Assembly: GCF_023015615.1 (NCBI RefSeq)
Contig: NZ_JALKAJ010000001.1
Coordinates: 124,001 to 188,000, forward strand
DNA length: 64,000 bases
DNA from: Qipengyuania sp. S6317L1
Lineage (GTDB): Bacteria > Pseudomonadota > Alphaproteobacteria > Sphingomonadales > Sphingomonadaceae
Direction of reading: 5' to 3'
This document shows positions 8,088 to 16,120 of this stretch, piece by piece. The notes under the pieces are model-generated. The model saw nothing but the letters and a program-made list of their open reading frames with translations. It was not told the origin of the DNA and did not search any database. Position numbers and translations under genes: made by a program. The first letter of the stretch is position 1, and each line of letters starts with the position of its first letter.

Positions 8088-8636
8088 GTGGACCCGCACT
8101 CTTTGCCCGACACCCATTCCCAATCCCATGCTCAATCCGGGCCTCAATCCGGGCCGGACCCGGCCACGTTCCGCGCAGCCATGGGCCAATTCCCCACGGG
8201 CGTTTGCGTCGTGGCGCTGGATGCACCTGATGGCGGTGTCGCTGCGATGACGATCAATTCCTTTGTGTCGGTCTCGCTCAATCCGCTGCTGGTGTGCTGG
8301 AGCCTGCACAATTCGTCGAGCCGTTTCGACCTGTTTGCCAAGGCGCCGCGCTTTTCGATCAGCGTTCTGGCCGACACGCAGCGCGAACAGGCTTTGACCT
8401 ACGCCTCGCGCGCCGATTACGCGCCGCGCGCTGGCGATTTCACGCGCAGCGCCGCCGGTCTTCCGGTTGTCGCAGGCGCGGTGGCGCATTTTGAATGCAG
8501 CGCCCATGCGCAGCATCCGGCGGGCGATCACACCATGCTAGTGGGTGAGGTTACGGGGCTTGGCGAACTGCCATCGGGAGATGAGCGGGCGCTGGCCTTT
8601 TACAAAGGCGCGTTTTCGAGCGCGCCCGAAGCGTAA
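8088..8636 (+). CDS. flavin reductase family protein (FMN-binding)
   Basis: The 182-residue protein has a flavin reductase-like split-barrel domain from about residue 25: FRAAMGQFPTGVCVV, then MTINSFVSVSLNPLLVCWSL, then RFSISVLADTQ. These match the FMN-binding pattern of HpaC/NtaB-type reductases, which supply reduced flavin to monooxygenases or act alone. The start is uncertain. The GTG at 8088 precedes an odd Ser/Pro/Gln-rich leader of about 23 residues and there is no strong ribosome binding site, so the true start may be elsewhere. No partner monooxygenase is adjacent. Confidence 0.82.
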   Translation: MDPHSLPDTHSQSHAQSGPQSGPDPATFRAAMGQFPTGVCVVALDAPDGGVAAMTINSFVSVSLNPLLVCWSLHNSSSRFDLFAKAPRFSISVLADTQREQALTYASRADYAPRAGDFTRSAAGLPVVAGAVAHFECSAHAQHPAGDHTMLVGEVTGLGELPSGDERALAFYKGAFSSAPEA

Positions 8637-8640
8637 GCCC

Positions 8641-8859
8641 CTAATACAAAATCATCTGGGTGCAGCGGAAAATGGCGCAGGTGCGCCCCGTTTCCTTGTG
8701 TGTGACGGTAGAGCTCCAGACCTGCGTTGTGCGACCGAGATGCTCGGCCTCGGCCCGTCCGATCAGAGTGATTCCCATATGCGGCACCAGGCCACCAGCG
8801 GGGGGATGAAAGCGCGCATCGTTCATTGGCTTCTTCCGATCGGGTTTGTCCGCGACGAA
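8641..8859 (-). pseudogene. C-terminal remnant of a PaaI-type hotdog thioesterase
   Basis: The minus frame encodes about 72 residues ending in IGRAEAEHLGRTTQVWSSTV...ETGRTCAIFRCTQMILY, the typical final half of a PaaI-like hotdog thioesterase. The N-terminal half, with the HGG..ALAD helix that carries active-site residues, is missing. An in-frame TAG precedes the Phe codon at 8857-8859, and no thioesterase sequence is apparent upstream. An internal ATG at 8826 would allow a 61-residue product, but it could not form a complete hotdog fold. I read this as a truncated gene at the left edge of an accessory stretch. Confidence 0.5.
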
Positions 8860-9057
8860 CTATGATGCCGGCGACCCAATGAAAAGGGGGTGATGCGCCG
8901 AAAGATGCCAGGAAGCGCCAGCTCTGGCGATGAGGCTGTTCACGGGCAGATACTCGTAGCAGCTGTATAAATTTCGATTTTCCGATTGAAATGAAAGCTC
9001 GGCCAAATATAAGTTTTCAATCACTATTTTTGGGGAAACGGGGTCGTTACAGTGCCG

Positions 9058-11076
9058 ATGAGTTGTTTGCGCCTTAACAAGGCGAAGAATTTTGCGTTCA
9101 ATTGTCTATTTGTTCTTGGGCTTTTCATTTTACTACCCCACCCGGCATTCGCCCAAGGTGCGCCGCTTGTTTCGACAGATCTATTTGCCGCTGAAGGGGC
9201 GATGGGCAATCCGCGCATATCTCCCGATGGCAAAAGACTGGTTTTCAGCCAATTCAGCGATGGCAAAACATACCTGACCGTCAAGGAGCTGGAGGGCGAT
9301 AGCGCGTTCAGCAAAGCCTTGCCCGAAGACAGCGAGCTTAACTGGTTGCGCTGGGCTGGCAGCGACAAGGTGTTGTTGAGCGTCTCGTCGCTCAAGCAGT
9401 ATCGCGGTCAGCGCAGCGGGCTGGGCGATGAATTTCAGCAAACCGAACTCTACCTGCTTAATGCGGCCACCAAGTCCGTGCGCTACATCGGCCCTGAAAG
9501 GGTCGGTCCTGATGGCGACAACGTGCTCCATCTCGACGATGACGGGAAATTCCTCGTGCTTTCGGCACGTGAGAGCATTTACAAATACCCTTCCGTATTT
9601 CGCATCGACCTTGAGACGGGCGAATCCGAAAAGCTCATCGACGAGCATAAGCGGGTCTGGCGCTGGGTGACCGACACCGAAGGCGTCGTGCGCATGGGCT
9701 ACAGCTTCCGCCGCTCGAACACGCTGGTTTTCTATCGCAGCAGCGAGGATGAGGATTTCAAGCGGATCGAAAAGATCAAGGATAAGGATGTTGTCGATGA
9801 CGAGAAAGCAGAGCCTCTCTTCGATGGCTTTATCATCGTGGCCGGATCGGATGACGGATACGTTCTGACCAATGCAGAAAACGATCACTTTGCCCTCCAT
9901 CATTTCAACCTGCGCGATAGAGAGATTGGCGAAGAGGTCTTTTCGGTCCCAGGCCACGATCTCTCGCGCTTCAGGGTCGATGATGAAGGGGCGCTTTCTG
10001 CGGCAATCTACACCGATTCGCGCGACCGGATTAAGTGGTTCGACCCGGCGATGGAAAAGCATCAGGCAGCACTTGAGCGGGCGATGAAGGGGCAGGAGGT
10101 CTGGATTACCTCGCATTCTGATGATTATTCAAAAATGGTAGTCTTCACCACATCGGCGCAAGATCCGGGCAGCTACTATCTCTTCGAACCAAAGGCGCGC
10201 CGGCTCGACCGGTTTGGCGGGGTCAACGACCGGATTGATCCCAATCTCATGGCCGCATCGACTTACGAAACCTACACCGCGCGCGACGGAACCAAAATTC
10301 CCGCCTATCTGACGCTTCCTGTCGGTGTCGATCCGGTCAACCTTCCGCTTATCATCATGCCGCACGGTGGCCCTTACGGCGTGAGGGACCGGTCAGGCTA
10401 TAATAGCAGGGTGCAGTTCCTCGCCAATCGCGGCTATGTTGTGCTTCAGCCCAATTATCGCGGGTCTGGCGGTTACGGCAAAGACTTCGTCCTTCTCGGC
10501 GAGGGCCAAATTGGTCGCACGATGCAGGACGATCTTGATGATGGCATGGATTGGCTCGTGTCGCGCGGGATTGTCGACCCTGCGCGCGTTTGCCTCGTCG
10601 GAGGCTCTTATGGTGGCTATGCTGCTCTATGGGGCGTAACCCGAAATCCAGAGCGTTATCGCTGCGCCGCCTCGTTCGCGGGCGTCACCGATTACAACAG
10701 GCAGTTGCGCTTCAACTCCAGCTATCTCAAGCACCGCTATGCCAATGATTGGCGAGAGACTGTGCGCGGCGACGATGATTTCAACATGGATGATGTGTCG
10801 CCAAAAACGATGGCCCACCAATTGCAGCGACCTGTGCTCCTCGCGCATGGCAAGCTCGACAGCCGCGTCCCCTATTCCCAGTTCACGGTTTACAAGGACA
10901 GCCTCGAGGATGTTGATGCTGACGCGGTGTTTGTGACTTATGAAGAAGAAGGTCACGGCTTTACCGATAAGGAAAACCGGAAAGACTGGCTCGATCAACT
11001 CGAAGCGTTCTTGAAAAAGCACAATCCAAGCGACCGGATGCTGGCCGCACGAGACGCTCTCAGCACCCAGGAGTGA
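9058..11076 (+). CDS. exported S9-family peptidase (prolyl oligopeptidase/acylaminoacyl-peptidase type)
   Basis: The protein is about 672 residues with a signal peptide (hydrophobic core at about 14-28, cleavage after an Ala-Gln). The next ~370 residues look like a beta-propeller made of WD-like repeats (for example ISPDGKRLVFSQFSDG). A C-terminal alpha/beta-hydrolase domain of about 250 residues carries the S9 signature: PHGGPYG, the nucleophile elbow GGSYGGYA, an Asp in LDSRVPY and a His in EEGHGF. Such enzymes cleave short peptides in the periplasm. The GTG at 9052 is an alternative start. It stands alone in an AT-richer stretch. Confidence 0.9.
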   Translation: MSCLRLNKAKNFAFNCLFVLGLFILLPHPAFAQGAPLVSTDLFAAEGAMGNPRISPDGKRLVFSQFSDGKTYLTVKELEGDSAFSKALPEDSELNWLRWAGSDKVLLSVSSLKQYRGQRSGLGDEFQQTELYLLNAATKSVRYIGPERVGPDGDNVLHLDDDGKFLVLSARESIYKYPSVFRIDLETGESEKLIDEHKRVWRWVTDTEGVVRMGYSFRRSNTLVFYRSSEDEDFKRIEKIKDKDVVDDEKAEPLFDGFIIVAGSDDGYVLTNAENDHFALHHFNLRDREIGEEVFSVPGHDLSRFRVDDEGALSAAIYTDSRDRIKWFDPAMEKHQAALERAMKGQEVWITSHSDDYSKMVVFTTSAQDPGSYYLFEPKARRLDRFGGVNDRIDPNLMAASTYETYTARDGTKIPAYLTLPVGVDPVNLPLIIMPHGGPYGVRDRSGYNSRVQFLANRGYVVLQPNYRGSGGYGKDFVLLGEGQIGRTMQDDLDDGMDWLVSRGIVDPARVCLVGGSYGGYAALWGVTRNPERYRCAASFAGVTDYNRQLRFNSSYLKHRYANDWRETVRGDDDFNMDDVSPKTMAHQLQRPVLLAHGKLDSRVPYSQFTVYKDSLEDVDADAVFVTYEEEGHGFTDKENRKDWLDQLEAFLKKHNPSDRMLAARDALSTQE

Positions 11077-11252
11077 GAGCCGGTTCTACCGCAAGCCGGG
11101 CTATGCCAATGCGGTCCTCGCCTCTGGCTGCGCAGGGATGACAGCGTTTCGGGAGGGCGCACCTTTGCGCAGGAGGGCAATCGGCCGGGCGATGGATTAA
11201 AGATGCATGTGCGAGATCAATTGATGATGTCAAAGGTGAAGAGGAAACCCCC

Positions 11253-11669
11253 TTGCGCTTCGGTTTGACCCACAAGGACAGCCAGGACATTGGCTTTGCG
11301 CTTGCCTGCCTTGCCTGCCGCGCGATCCACTTTCGCGAGTTCAAGGAATGGATCTACCACGTGATCGAGCATGACGATGACCCGCCGGGTTACCTCTTCG
11401 ACATGCTGGACATAAAGCAGCTTGTCGATTTCAAGCCGGTGCAGATCATGGGGTGGCATAGCAGCACCACGATCAGCGATGAGGAGGCCGAGGTTCTTAC
11501 CGGCATTTCCGTTCGGCGTGGTATAACGTCATTTGAAGACGCCATCTCCCGCGAAGATGCGATAGCCAAGCGACGGACCAATGCCGCCTTTGTTGAACAG
11601 GTGAAGCAGTTTTTCCCCTTTCTCGAACTCGATGAAGTTATCGGCCCGGACCCGGACCAGGGATGGTGA
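11253..11669 (+). CDS. hypothetical protein, immunity-like appearance
   Basis: This 138-residue acidic protein belongs to no family I recognise with confidence. No ATG or GTG exists in this frame after the upstream in-frame stop, but the TTG at 11253 has an AGAGG eight bases before it. The segment FKEWIYHVIEHDDDPPGYLFD resembles a pattern (W...V....D.PP.W..D) I associate with some small immunity-like proteins of bacterial toxin systems. That is a weak resemblance. It sits between an S9 peptidase and a lipoprotein gene in an accessory-looking stretch. It could also be a 5'-truncated gene. Confidence 0.5.
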   Translation: MRFGLTHKDSQDIGFALACLACRAIHFREFKEWIYHVIEHDDDPPGYLFDMLDIKQLVDFKPVQIMGWHSSTTISDEEAEVLTGISVRRGITSFEDAISREDAIAKRRTNAAFVEQVKQFFPFLELDEVIGPDPDQGW

Positions 11670-11822
11670 ACTGCCCCGCGTCCTTCCTGGCAGCGAGTCA
11701 TTGAATCGTCGTCAGCGCAATGACCGAGGCCGCCGAAACAAATACTTGATTTCACGAGAGTTGTCTGTGACCGCGATGATGACATTTTCTTTGGAATGAC
11801 GATCATTACGAAAGGCTCATCA

Positions 11823-12335
11823 ATGAAACGCGCAATCCCTATCGCTCTCGCGCTCGCACTTGTCGCTTGCAGCACAGAGAATGAAGTTAGTGCGCCCGAC
11901 GCCGAGCAGGCAGCGGCAACTGCGGATGGAGGATGCGAGGCCACCATTGAGTTCACGGGAACGAGAAATGAAGAACTCGCCATCATCTCGTGTGACGAAG
12001 AGGGCAACTCACTCACACAAAAGGGCTACACCCTTTTTCCGGGGGCAACCGTCAACTCGACCACCACAATCCAGGGTGATGGCCGCGATGGCGTGATGAT
12101 GATGATATCGAGTGATGCACCATTGGCCGATCTGGTCGCGCATTACCGTGCGCAAGGCGAAGCGCAGGGCATTCAGTTTCAGAATGAAGTGGTGAATGGC
12201 AATTTCGCCTCGCTGATGGGCATGAATCCTGACGGCAACACACTTTTCCTCAATGGTGCGCGTGAGGGTAACCAGAGCGAGGTCGGGATCACCTTTGGTA
12301 AGGTCCTCTCCGATGCACAACTTCCGGGCCAATAA
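11823..12335 (+). CDS. small lipoprotein of unknown function
   Basis: The 170-residue protein starts with a lipoprotein signal peptide, MKRAIPIALALALVACS. The lipobox L-V-A-C places the acylated Cys at residue 17. The mature part begins with an Ala/Glu/Asp-rich linker and a small acidic domain. I see no known domain. The ATG at 11823 is preceded by GAAAGG. An upstream in-frame ATG at 11796 would bury the signal peptide, so it is not preferred. Its 3' end faces an inverted repeat shared with the convergent gene. Confidence 0.7.
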   Translation: MKRAIPIALALALVACSTENEVSAPDAEQAAATADGGCEATIEFTGTRNEELAIISCDEEGNSLTQKGYTLFPGATVNSTTTIQGDGRDGVMMMISSDAPLADLVAHYRAQGEAQGIQFQNEVVNGNFASLMGMNPDGNTLFLNGAREGNQSEVGITFGKVLSDAQLPGQ

Positions 12336-12349
12336 GGTCTGCGCAAGAC

Positions 12350-12380
12350 GGTCCATCGACCGCTAGGCTGTCGATGGACC
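12350..12380. terminator. 11-bp inverted repeat between convergent genes
   Basis: The arms GGTCCATCGAC (12350-12360) and GTCGATGGACC (12370-12380) are perfect complements around a 9-nt loop. The hairpin lies just after the lipoprotein stop and overlaps the 3' end of the minus-strand gene ending at 12363. It has no T-tract on either side, so it may be a bidirectional terminator or mRNA 3'-end stabiliser rather than a classic intrinsic terminator. Confidence 0.4.
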
Positions 12381-12782
12381 ATTCACGAACCAGGTGCCAT
12401 TCCCGAGGCGCTCACCATGGCGACCCATCTTCTGCTGAGCGAAGTGAGACACCGCACCGTTGCTTTGGGCATCGACACGGTTGAGAAGCTCCTCGACTTC
12501 ATTATTGGGCGACAACAAGATTGTTTCCAGATGATTTTCGGCTTTCTGGTGGTCCGTCATTGGGTCTCTTTGGAAAAGCCAGTGAAGGAGTGCGAACAAA
12601 AAGGTGAAGCGTTCATCGTCCGATTTCAGGATCGAGAGGTGTTCGTCGGTAATCTTTAGCTCGAATGATCTGGAGGCAAACCCGCTCTCAACCGGCAAAT
12701 GATAGATAAGCCTGCCATCACGATCTGCGGTGACATACGGCTCCCACGCTTGTTTCATGAATACAGTTTCGGGTTTTTGCAT
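12363..12782 (-). CDS. hypothetical protein
   Basis: The 139-residue protein has no signal peptide or membrane segment and no family I can name. The middle section, SFELKITDEHLSILKSDDERFTFLFALLHWLFQRD, looks like a small alpha/beta domain with a helix. The C-terminus is polar and Gly/Asn-rich. A second ATG nine codons in (12758) is possible. It is divergent from the next hypothetical gene with about 150 bp between, and base composition here is AT-richer than in the flanking core genes. The size and context would suit an immunity or antitoxin-like role, but that is only inference. Confidence 0.55.
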   Translation of the reverse strand: MQKPETVFMKQAWEPYVTADRDGRLIYHLPVESGFASRSFELKITDEHLSILKSDDERFTFLFALLHWLFQRDPMTDHQKAENHLETILLSPNNEVEELLNRVDAQSNGAVSHFAQQKMGRHGERLGNGTWFVNGPSTA

Positions 12783-12931
12783 AGCGTGTTCCGTGGACAG
12801 CTGAGGCGGATGCCCTGAGTTGCAAAGGAAGGCTTAGGCTTTTCGCCGAATGTCTGGAATACCCTTTGAATTAAATCAGATAACAGCGCTACCGCAGTGT
12901 TCCGCTCGGCCGTTTGGAGAGGCAAAGTCAG

Positions 12932-13384
12932 GTGAATTTCGAACTCAGATTTCCCGGCAGGACGGTGCCCCTTCATCTTGGGCAGCCACTTGAACAGGCG
13001 ATAACCGCTTTCGGTGACCTTCAGACTGAGGAAATCGCTGACGAAGACCCCATCTCTCCGGAACGGCGTGCTTTCTGCGTTGTCGATGAAGGTGCAGAAC
13101 TGCTTTTTTTGGAAGCAAGGCTATGGGCTGTGTTCCTGCATCTCACACAAAAACCCGGTAGTTCGGGCGTTTTTCGCGGTTCGACTGATCTTCTTTCCAA
13201 AGAAATTATTGATGCCAAAGACGACAGAGCTTTTGCCGAAGTTCTTGAAGCGAAAGGTTTTTGGCCGCCGAAACGGGAATATCCTTTTTCCGTGGACAGG
13301 CTGAACGAAGATTTCAGGGTCAGGCTGGAAAACCGCAGAGGCGAGATCATGATCGTCATAGACGATGGTGCAATGATCCGGTGA
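12932..13384 (+). CDS. hypothetical protein
   Basis: The 150-residue soluble protein starts at a GTG with GAGAGG nine bases upstream. A TTG at 12914 in the same frame is the alternative. It has a predicted mixed alpha/beta character with motifs such as FELRFPGRTVPL and YPFSVDRLNEDFRVRLENRRGEIMIVIDDG. I recognise no family. It is encoded divergently from 12363-12782. Its stop overlaps a GTG that opens a 27-codon frame (GTGA at 13381). Codon choice is less GC-biased than in neighbouring core genes, suggesting recent acquisition. Confidence 0.55.
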   Translation: MNFELRFPGRTVPLHLGQPLEQAITAFGDLQTEEIADEDPISPERRAFCVVDEGAELLFLEARLWAVFLHLTQKPGSSGVFRGSTDLLSKEIIDAKDDRAFAEVLEAKGFWPPKREYPFSVDRLNEDFRVRLENRRGEIMIVIDDGAMIR

Positions 13385-13464
13385 AGCCGAGCGAGGAACA
13401 GCGCGCAATTGTGGGCCAATTGGCAGCGCCAATCATCGCCGGCATGCCAGATGGTGTGACCTAA
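13381..13464 (+). CDS. 27-codon frame coupled to the preceding gene
   Basis: A GTG overlaps the previous stop codon as GTGA, then 27 codons run to TAA (V-K-P-S-E-E-Q-R-A-I-V-G...GMPDGVT). The overlap is typical of translational coupling, and the start of the peptide looks like the N-terminus of a normal soluble protein. It is short, so it may be the remnant of a longer gene cut near the tRNA, or chance. Confidence 0.25.
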   Translation: MKPSEEQRAIVGQLAAPIIAGMPDGVT

Positions 13465-13565
13465 GCGGATTGCCAGAAGCGGTCGGTCCAACAAGTGTCA
13501 CAGGAGCCCGGCTTTGTCCGGTATGGTGTCCCGAACATGGGTGTTTCTATCCGTAGATGGAAAAA

Positions 13566-13652
13566 TGGTGCGGTCGAGAAGACTCGAACTTCCACGGGCG
13601 TTAGCCCACAACGACCTCAACGTTGCGCGTCTACCAGTTCCGCCACGACCGC
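13566..13652 (-). tRNA. tRNA-Leu (GAG)
   Basis: The minus strand folds as a class II tRNA of 87 nt including an encoded CCA. The acceptor GCGGTCG pairs with CGACCGC, the anticodon stem CAACG/CGTTG encloses TTGAGGT (anticodon GAG), there is a long variable arm, and a TTCGAGT T-loop. A run of T residues follows the CCA. It decodes CTC/CTT codons. Its 3' end points toward the AT-richer accessory stretch at 8.6-13.5 kb, the side where islands usually insert. Confidence 0.95.
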
Positions 13653-13767
13653 ACTCTTGGGTAAGCAGGGCGGCAAAGCTTGGCTTCGCTGCCCTCGGTA
13701 GGAGCGCGCCACTAGCAACCTCGTGCCCCTCGCGCAAGAGCTTTGATGCATTGCTCCATCTTTCCTT

Positions 13768-13796
13768 GAAAATGAGGTGCGCGCTTAACCTGTCAA
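13768..13796 (-). promoter_or_regulatory. candidate sigma-70 promoter for tRNA-Leu
   Basis: On the minus strand a perfect -35 TTGACA (13791-13796) is followed after 17 nt by ATTTTC (13768-13773), a weak -10. It lies about 115 bp upstream of the tRNA-Leu 5' end and points at it. The -10 is poor, so confidence is low. Confidence 0.3.
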
Positions 13797-13871
13797 CTTT
13801 GCTCGTCCCGCTTTGGGATAGGGTTTATGACGGACTTGCGAAAAGGGTTAAGCCCGCGGAAACCATAGTGC

Positions 13872-14114
13872 ATGAGCCTCGCTGCTGCCCTCTTCATCCT
13901 TGCCCAAAGCGCCGCGCCGCAGACCGCCCACGTGCCCAATCGGACGCAGCGCGGGGTATCCGTTCAAGTGCAAGCGAGCGCCACCATCATTCGCCCGGCG
14001 CGGGTCACCTTTGAAAACCGGGGCGCGAGCCTGCTCAAAGTTAGCGGAGTGCGCAGTTCGCAGGTTCAACGCAGCCGCGATAGCAACGGGACCCAGTGGG
14101 CAGATTTTGAGTAG
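13872..14114 (+). CDS. small secreted protein of unknown function
   Basis: The 80-residue protein starts with a short hydrophobic segment (MSLAAALFILAQSAAPQTA), probably a signal peptide cleaved near residue 18. The mature part is a basic, Ser/Val/Arg-rich segment (VSVQVQASATIIRPARVTFENRG). I know no family for it. It is convergent with the zinc-ribbon gene, 43 bp apart. Coding-like composition and a sensible export signal support a real gene, but it is short. Confidence 0.5.
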   Translation: MSLAAALFILAQSAAPQTAHVPNRTQRGVSVQVQASATIIRPARVTFENRGASLLKVSGVRSSQVQRSRDSNGTQWADFE

Positions 14115-14157
14115 GCGTCAGCGGGGGCCTCAATGGGCCCCAATCAGGACCGAAGCG

Positions 14158-15186
14158 TTAATTCGGTGACCAGCCGATCTCGGCGGCCTGTGCGGCAGGT
14201 GGGATATCGGTGATCGCCTCGGTCACATTGAGGCTTTCCCCCGGCGCAAGCTCGCGCTTGGACGGCACAATCACCCAGGAATAGACGTTCTTTTCGCGCG
14301 CATCGCGGAACACGACCAGAAGGCTGGGCACGTCCACGCTTTCCTGACCCACATTGTTGATGGTCCCGCGCACCTGAAAGATTTCCTCGCCGCTTTCGAG
14401 CACTTCCTTGCGCTGTTCGCTGGCGGGGAAATCGAGCTCGATGCCGGGTTGTTCCATGCCCCAGGTCGGGCGTTCAACCGGGACCCAGTCGGGCAGACCG
14501 AATTGATTGACGGCCACAACCGTGCCCAAGGCGAGCACGGCGAAGACCCCTCCGGCGATGGTCCACATTTTGAGGCTGTTGCGTCGCCGGGTGAAGGGCG
14601 GGCGGTATTCAAAGCTTGAGGCGTCTTCCTCATAATCCGCCCCGTCACGATCCGCCCCGTCATAATCAGCATCACCAAAAGCGGCGTCGACATCATCGAA
14701 ATAGGGGTCGTCGTCCCCGGCCCCGGCCAGCGGGTCGCTTCCGGTGTCGGCGCTTTTGTCTGCTTGCGCCGTTTCTTCTGCTTTCGGCGCGGGAGAAGCG
14801 GGTGGAGGCTCGCTCGCCTTGGAGCTGGCCCCAACGCCTGTGATGTCGCCGCCCTGATCGCTTGAGCGCCAGTGATCGACCGATGGTCGCGGTGCCTCCT
14901 CGCCTTGCCCAGCCGAGGGGGCGGGCGCGGGAGCGGGTTCCTGCGTAGTGGTGACGGGTGGGGCCGTCGTAGGTCCGGTCGCTGTCTGTGAAGTGCCCGC
15001 GGGCGGAGTGGCTGCGGGCGGAGTGGCTGCGGGCGCAGGCTCAACCGCATCGCTCACATCGGCGGGCTTTGGATCCTGAAACCACGAATGTTTGCATTTG
15101 GCGCAGCGCACAGTGCGCCCTTCCGGCCCGATGGCCGTCTCGGGCACAACATAGCGCGTTCCGCAGGCGGGGCAGGAGATGATCAT
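14158..15186 (-). CDS. MJ0042-type zinc-ribbon membrane protein
   Basis: The N-terminal 40 residues form a zinc ribbon with two CxxC pairs (CPACG and CAKCKHSW), the MJ0042 finger-like family. A long Pro/Ala/Thr/Glu-rich linker (about 45-190) follows, then one transmembrane helix (about 207-227), then a C-terminal beta-rich domain of about 110 residues. The domain includes [22 protein letters not shown], which resembles DUF3426. The start is ATG 15186, or 15201 with five extra residues. It is encoded divergently from ftsE, suggesting an envelope role, but its function is not known. Confidence 0.85.
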   Translation of the reverse strand: MIISCPACGTRYVVPETAIGPEGRTVRCAKCKHSWFQDPKPADVSDAVEPAPAATPPAATPPAGTSQTATGPTTAPPVTTTQEPAPAPAPSAGQGEEAPRPSVDHWRSSDQGGDITGVGASSKASEPPPASPAPKAEETAQADKSADTGSDPLAGAGDDDPYFDDVDAAFGDADYDGADRDGADYEEDASSFEYRPPFTRRRNSLKMWTIAGGVFAVLALGTVVAVNQFGLPDWVPVERPTWGMEQPGIELDFPASEQRKEVLESGEEIFQVRGTINNVGQESVDVPSLLVVFRDAREKNVYSWVIVPSKRELAPGESLNVTEAITDIPPAAQAAEIGWSPN

Positions 15187-15367
15187 TGCATCAATTTGCA
15201 TGAATCACCCACGGCAGGTGCACAAGGGGTAAGGGCGGTTCTTGGGGCCATTTCGGACCCTTTTTCCACACTGAAGCGAGAATTGTGCGCCAAACAGGGC
15301 GAAATGCCGTGGGTTGAGCACGAAAGTGGGCTTTCCCCGGCTCCTTACCGCTGATAAATCGCCAGTC

Positions 15368-16120
15368 ATGGACGCAAGGCCCGCCGAGATCGTGAAATTC
15401 GACAACGTAGGGCTTCGCTATGGCACCGATCCAGAGGTGTTGTCCGATGTCTCTTTCACCCTGTTTCCGGGCAGCTTCTACTTCCTCACAGGCGCAAGCG
15501 GTGCAGGCAAGACCAGCCTTTTGAAACTGCTTTACCTTGCGCAGCGCCCATCGCGCGGCAGTATTCGCATGTTCGGCAAGGACGTGATTACAAGCCCGCG
15601 ATCGAGCCTGCCCGATTTTCGCAGGCGACTGGGCGTGGTGTTCCAGAACTTCCGCCTGGTCCAGCATTTGTCCGCTTTCGACAATGTGGCCCTGCCTTTG
15701 CGATTGGCGGGAACGGACGAGACCAAGGTTCAGCGTTCGGTCACCGACATGATGGAATGGGTGGGGCTTTCGCACCGGATGCAGGCCTTGCCGCAGACCA
15801 TGTCGGGCGGCGAGCAACAGCGCGTGGCGATTGCGCGCGCGGTGATCGCGCGGCCACAGGTTCTGATCGCTGATGAGCCGACCGGCAACGTTGACCCTGA
15901 GATGGCGCTTAAACTGCTGCGTTTGTTCGAGGCGCTCAATAACCGGGTGGGCACCACCGTGATTGTGGCGACCCACGATGTGCATTTGCTCAAGAAAGTG
16001 CCCGAATCCCTCATTATGCGCCTTAACAAGGGGCGCTTGTCCGATCCCACGGGCGCGCTGCGATATCCGCCCGCGCCCAAGCCAAAGCCCAAAACGCAAA
16101 AAGCGGGAGCGTCCAAGTGA
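15368..16120 (+). CDS. ftsE: cell division ATP-binding protein FtsE
   Basis: The 250-residue ABC ATPase has Walker A GASGAGKTS, signature MSGGEQQRVAIARA, Walker B VLIADEPTGN and the H-loop in ATHDVHLL. FtsE with FtsX couples ATP hydrolysis to activation of peptidoglycan hydrolases at the division septum. I take the ATG at 15368; an upstream in-frame ATG at 15314 would add 18 unusual residues. ftsX overlaps it by 4 nt (GTGA). The C-terminus carries a Pro/Lys tail of about 20 residues. Confidence 0.94.
   Translation: MDARPAEIVKFDNVGLRYGTDPEVLSDVSFTLFPGSFYFLTGASGAGKTSLLKLLYLAQRPSRGSIRMFGKDVITSPRSSLPDFRRRLGVVFQNFRLVQHLSAFDNVALPLRLAGTDETKVQRSVTDMMEWVGLSHRMQALPQTMSGGEQQRVAIARAVIARPQVLIADEPTGNVDPEMALKLLRLFEALNNRVGTTVIVATHDVHLLKKVPESLIMRLNKGRLSDPTGALRYPPAPKPKPKTQKAGASK

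Noticed and set aside
13465..13565. Possible insertion-sequence fragment before tRNA-Leu
   Set aside because: No terminal repeats, transposase frame or target duplication could be seen.
8641..13652. Direct repeat of the tRNA-Leu 3' end as an attachment site
   Set aside because: I looked for a copy of the terminal 15 or so bases near 8.6-9.1 kb and did not find one, and there is no integrase gene.
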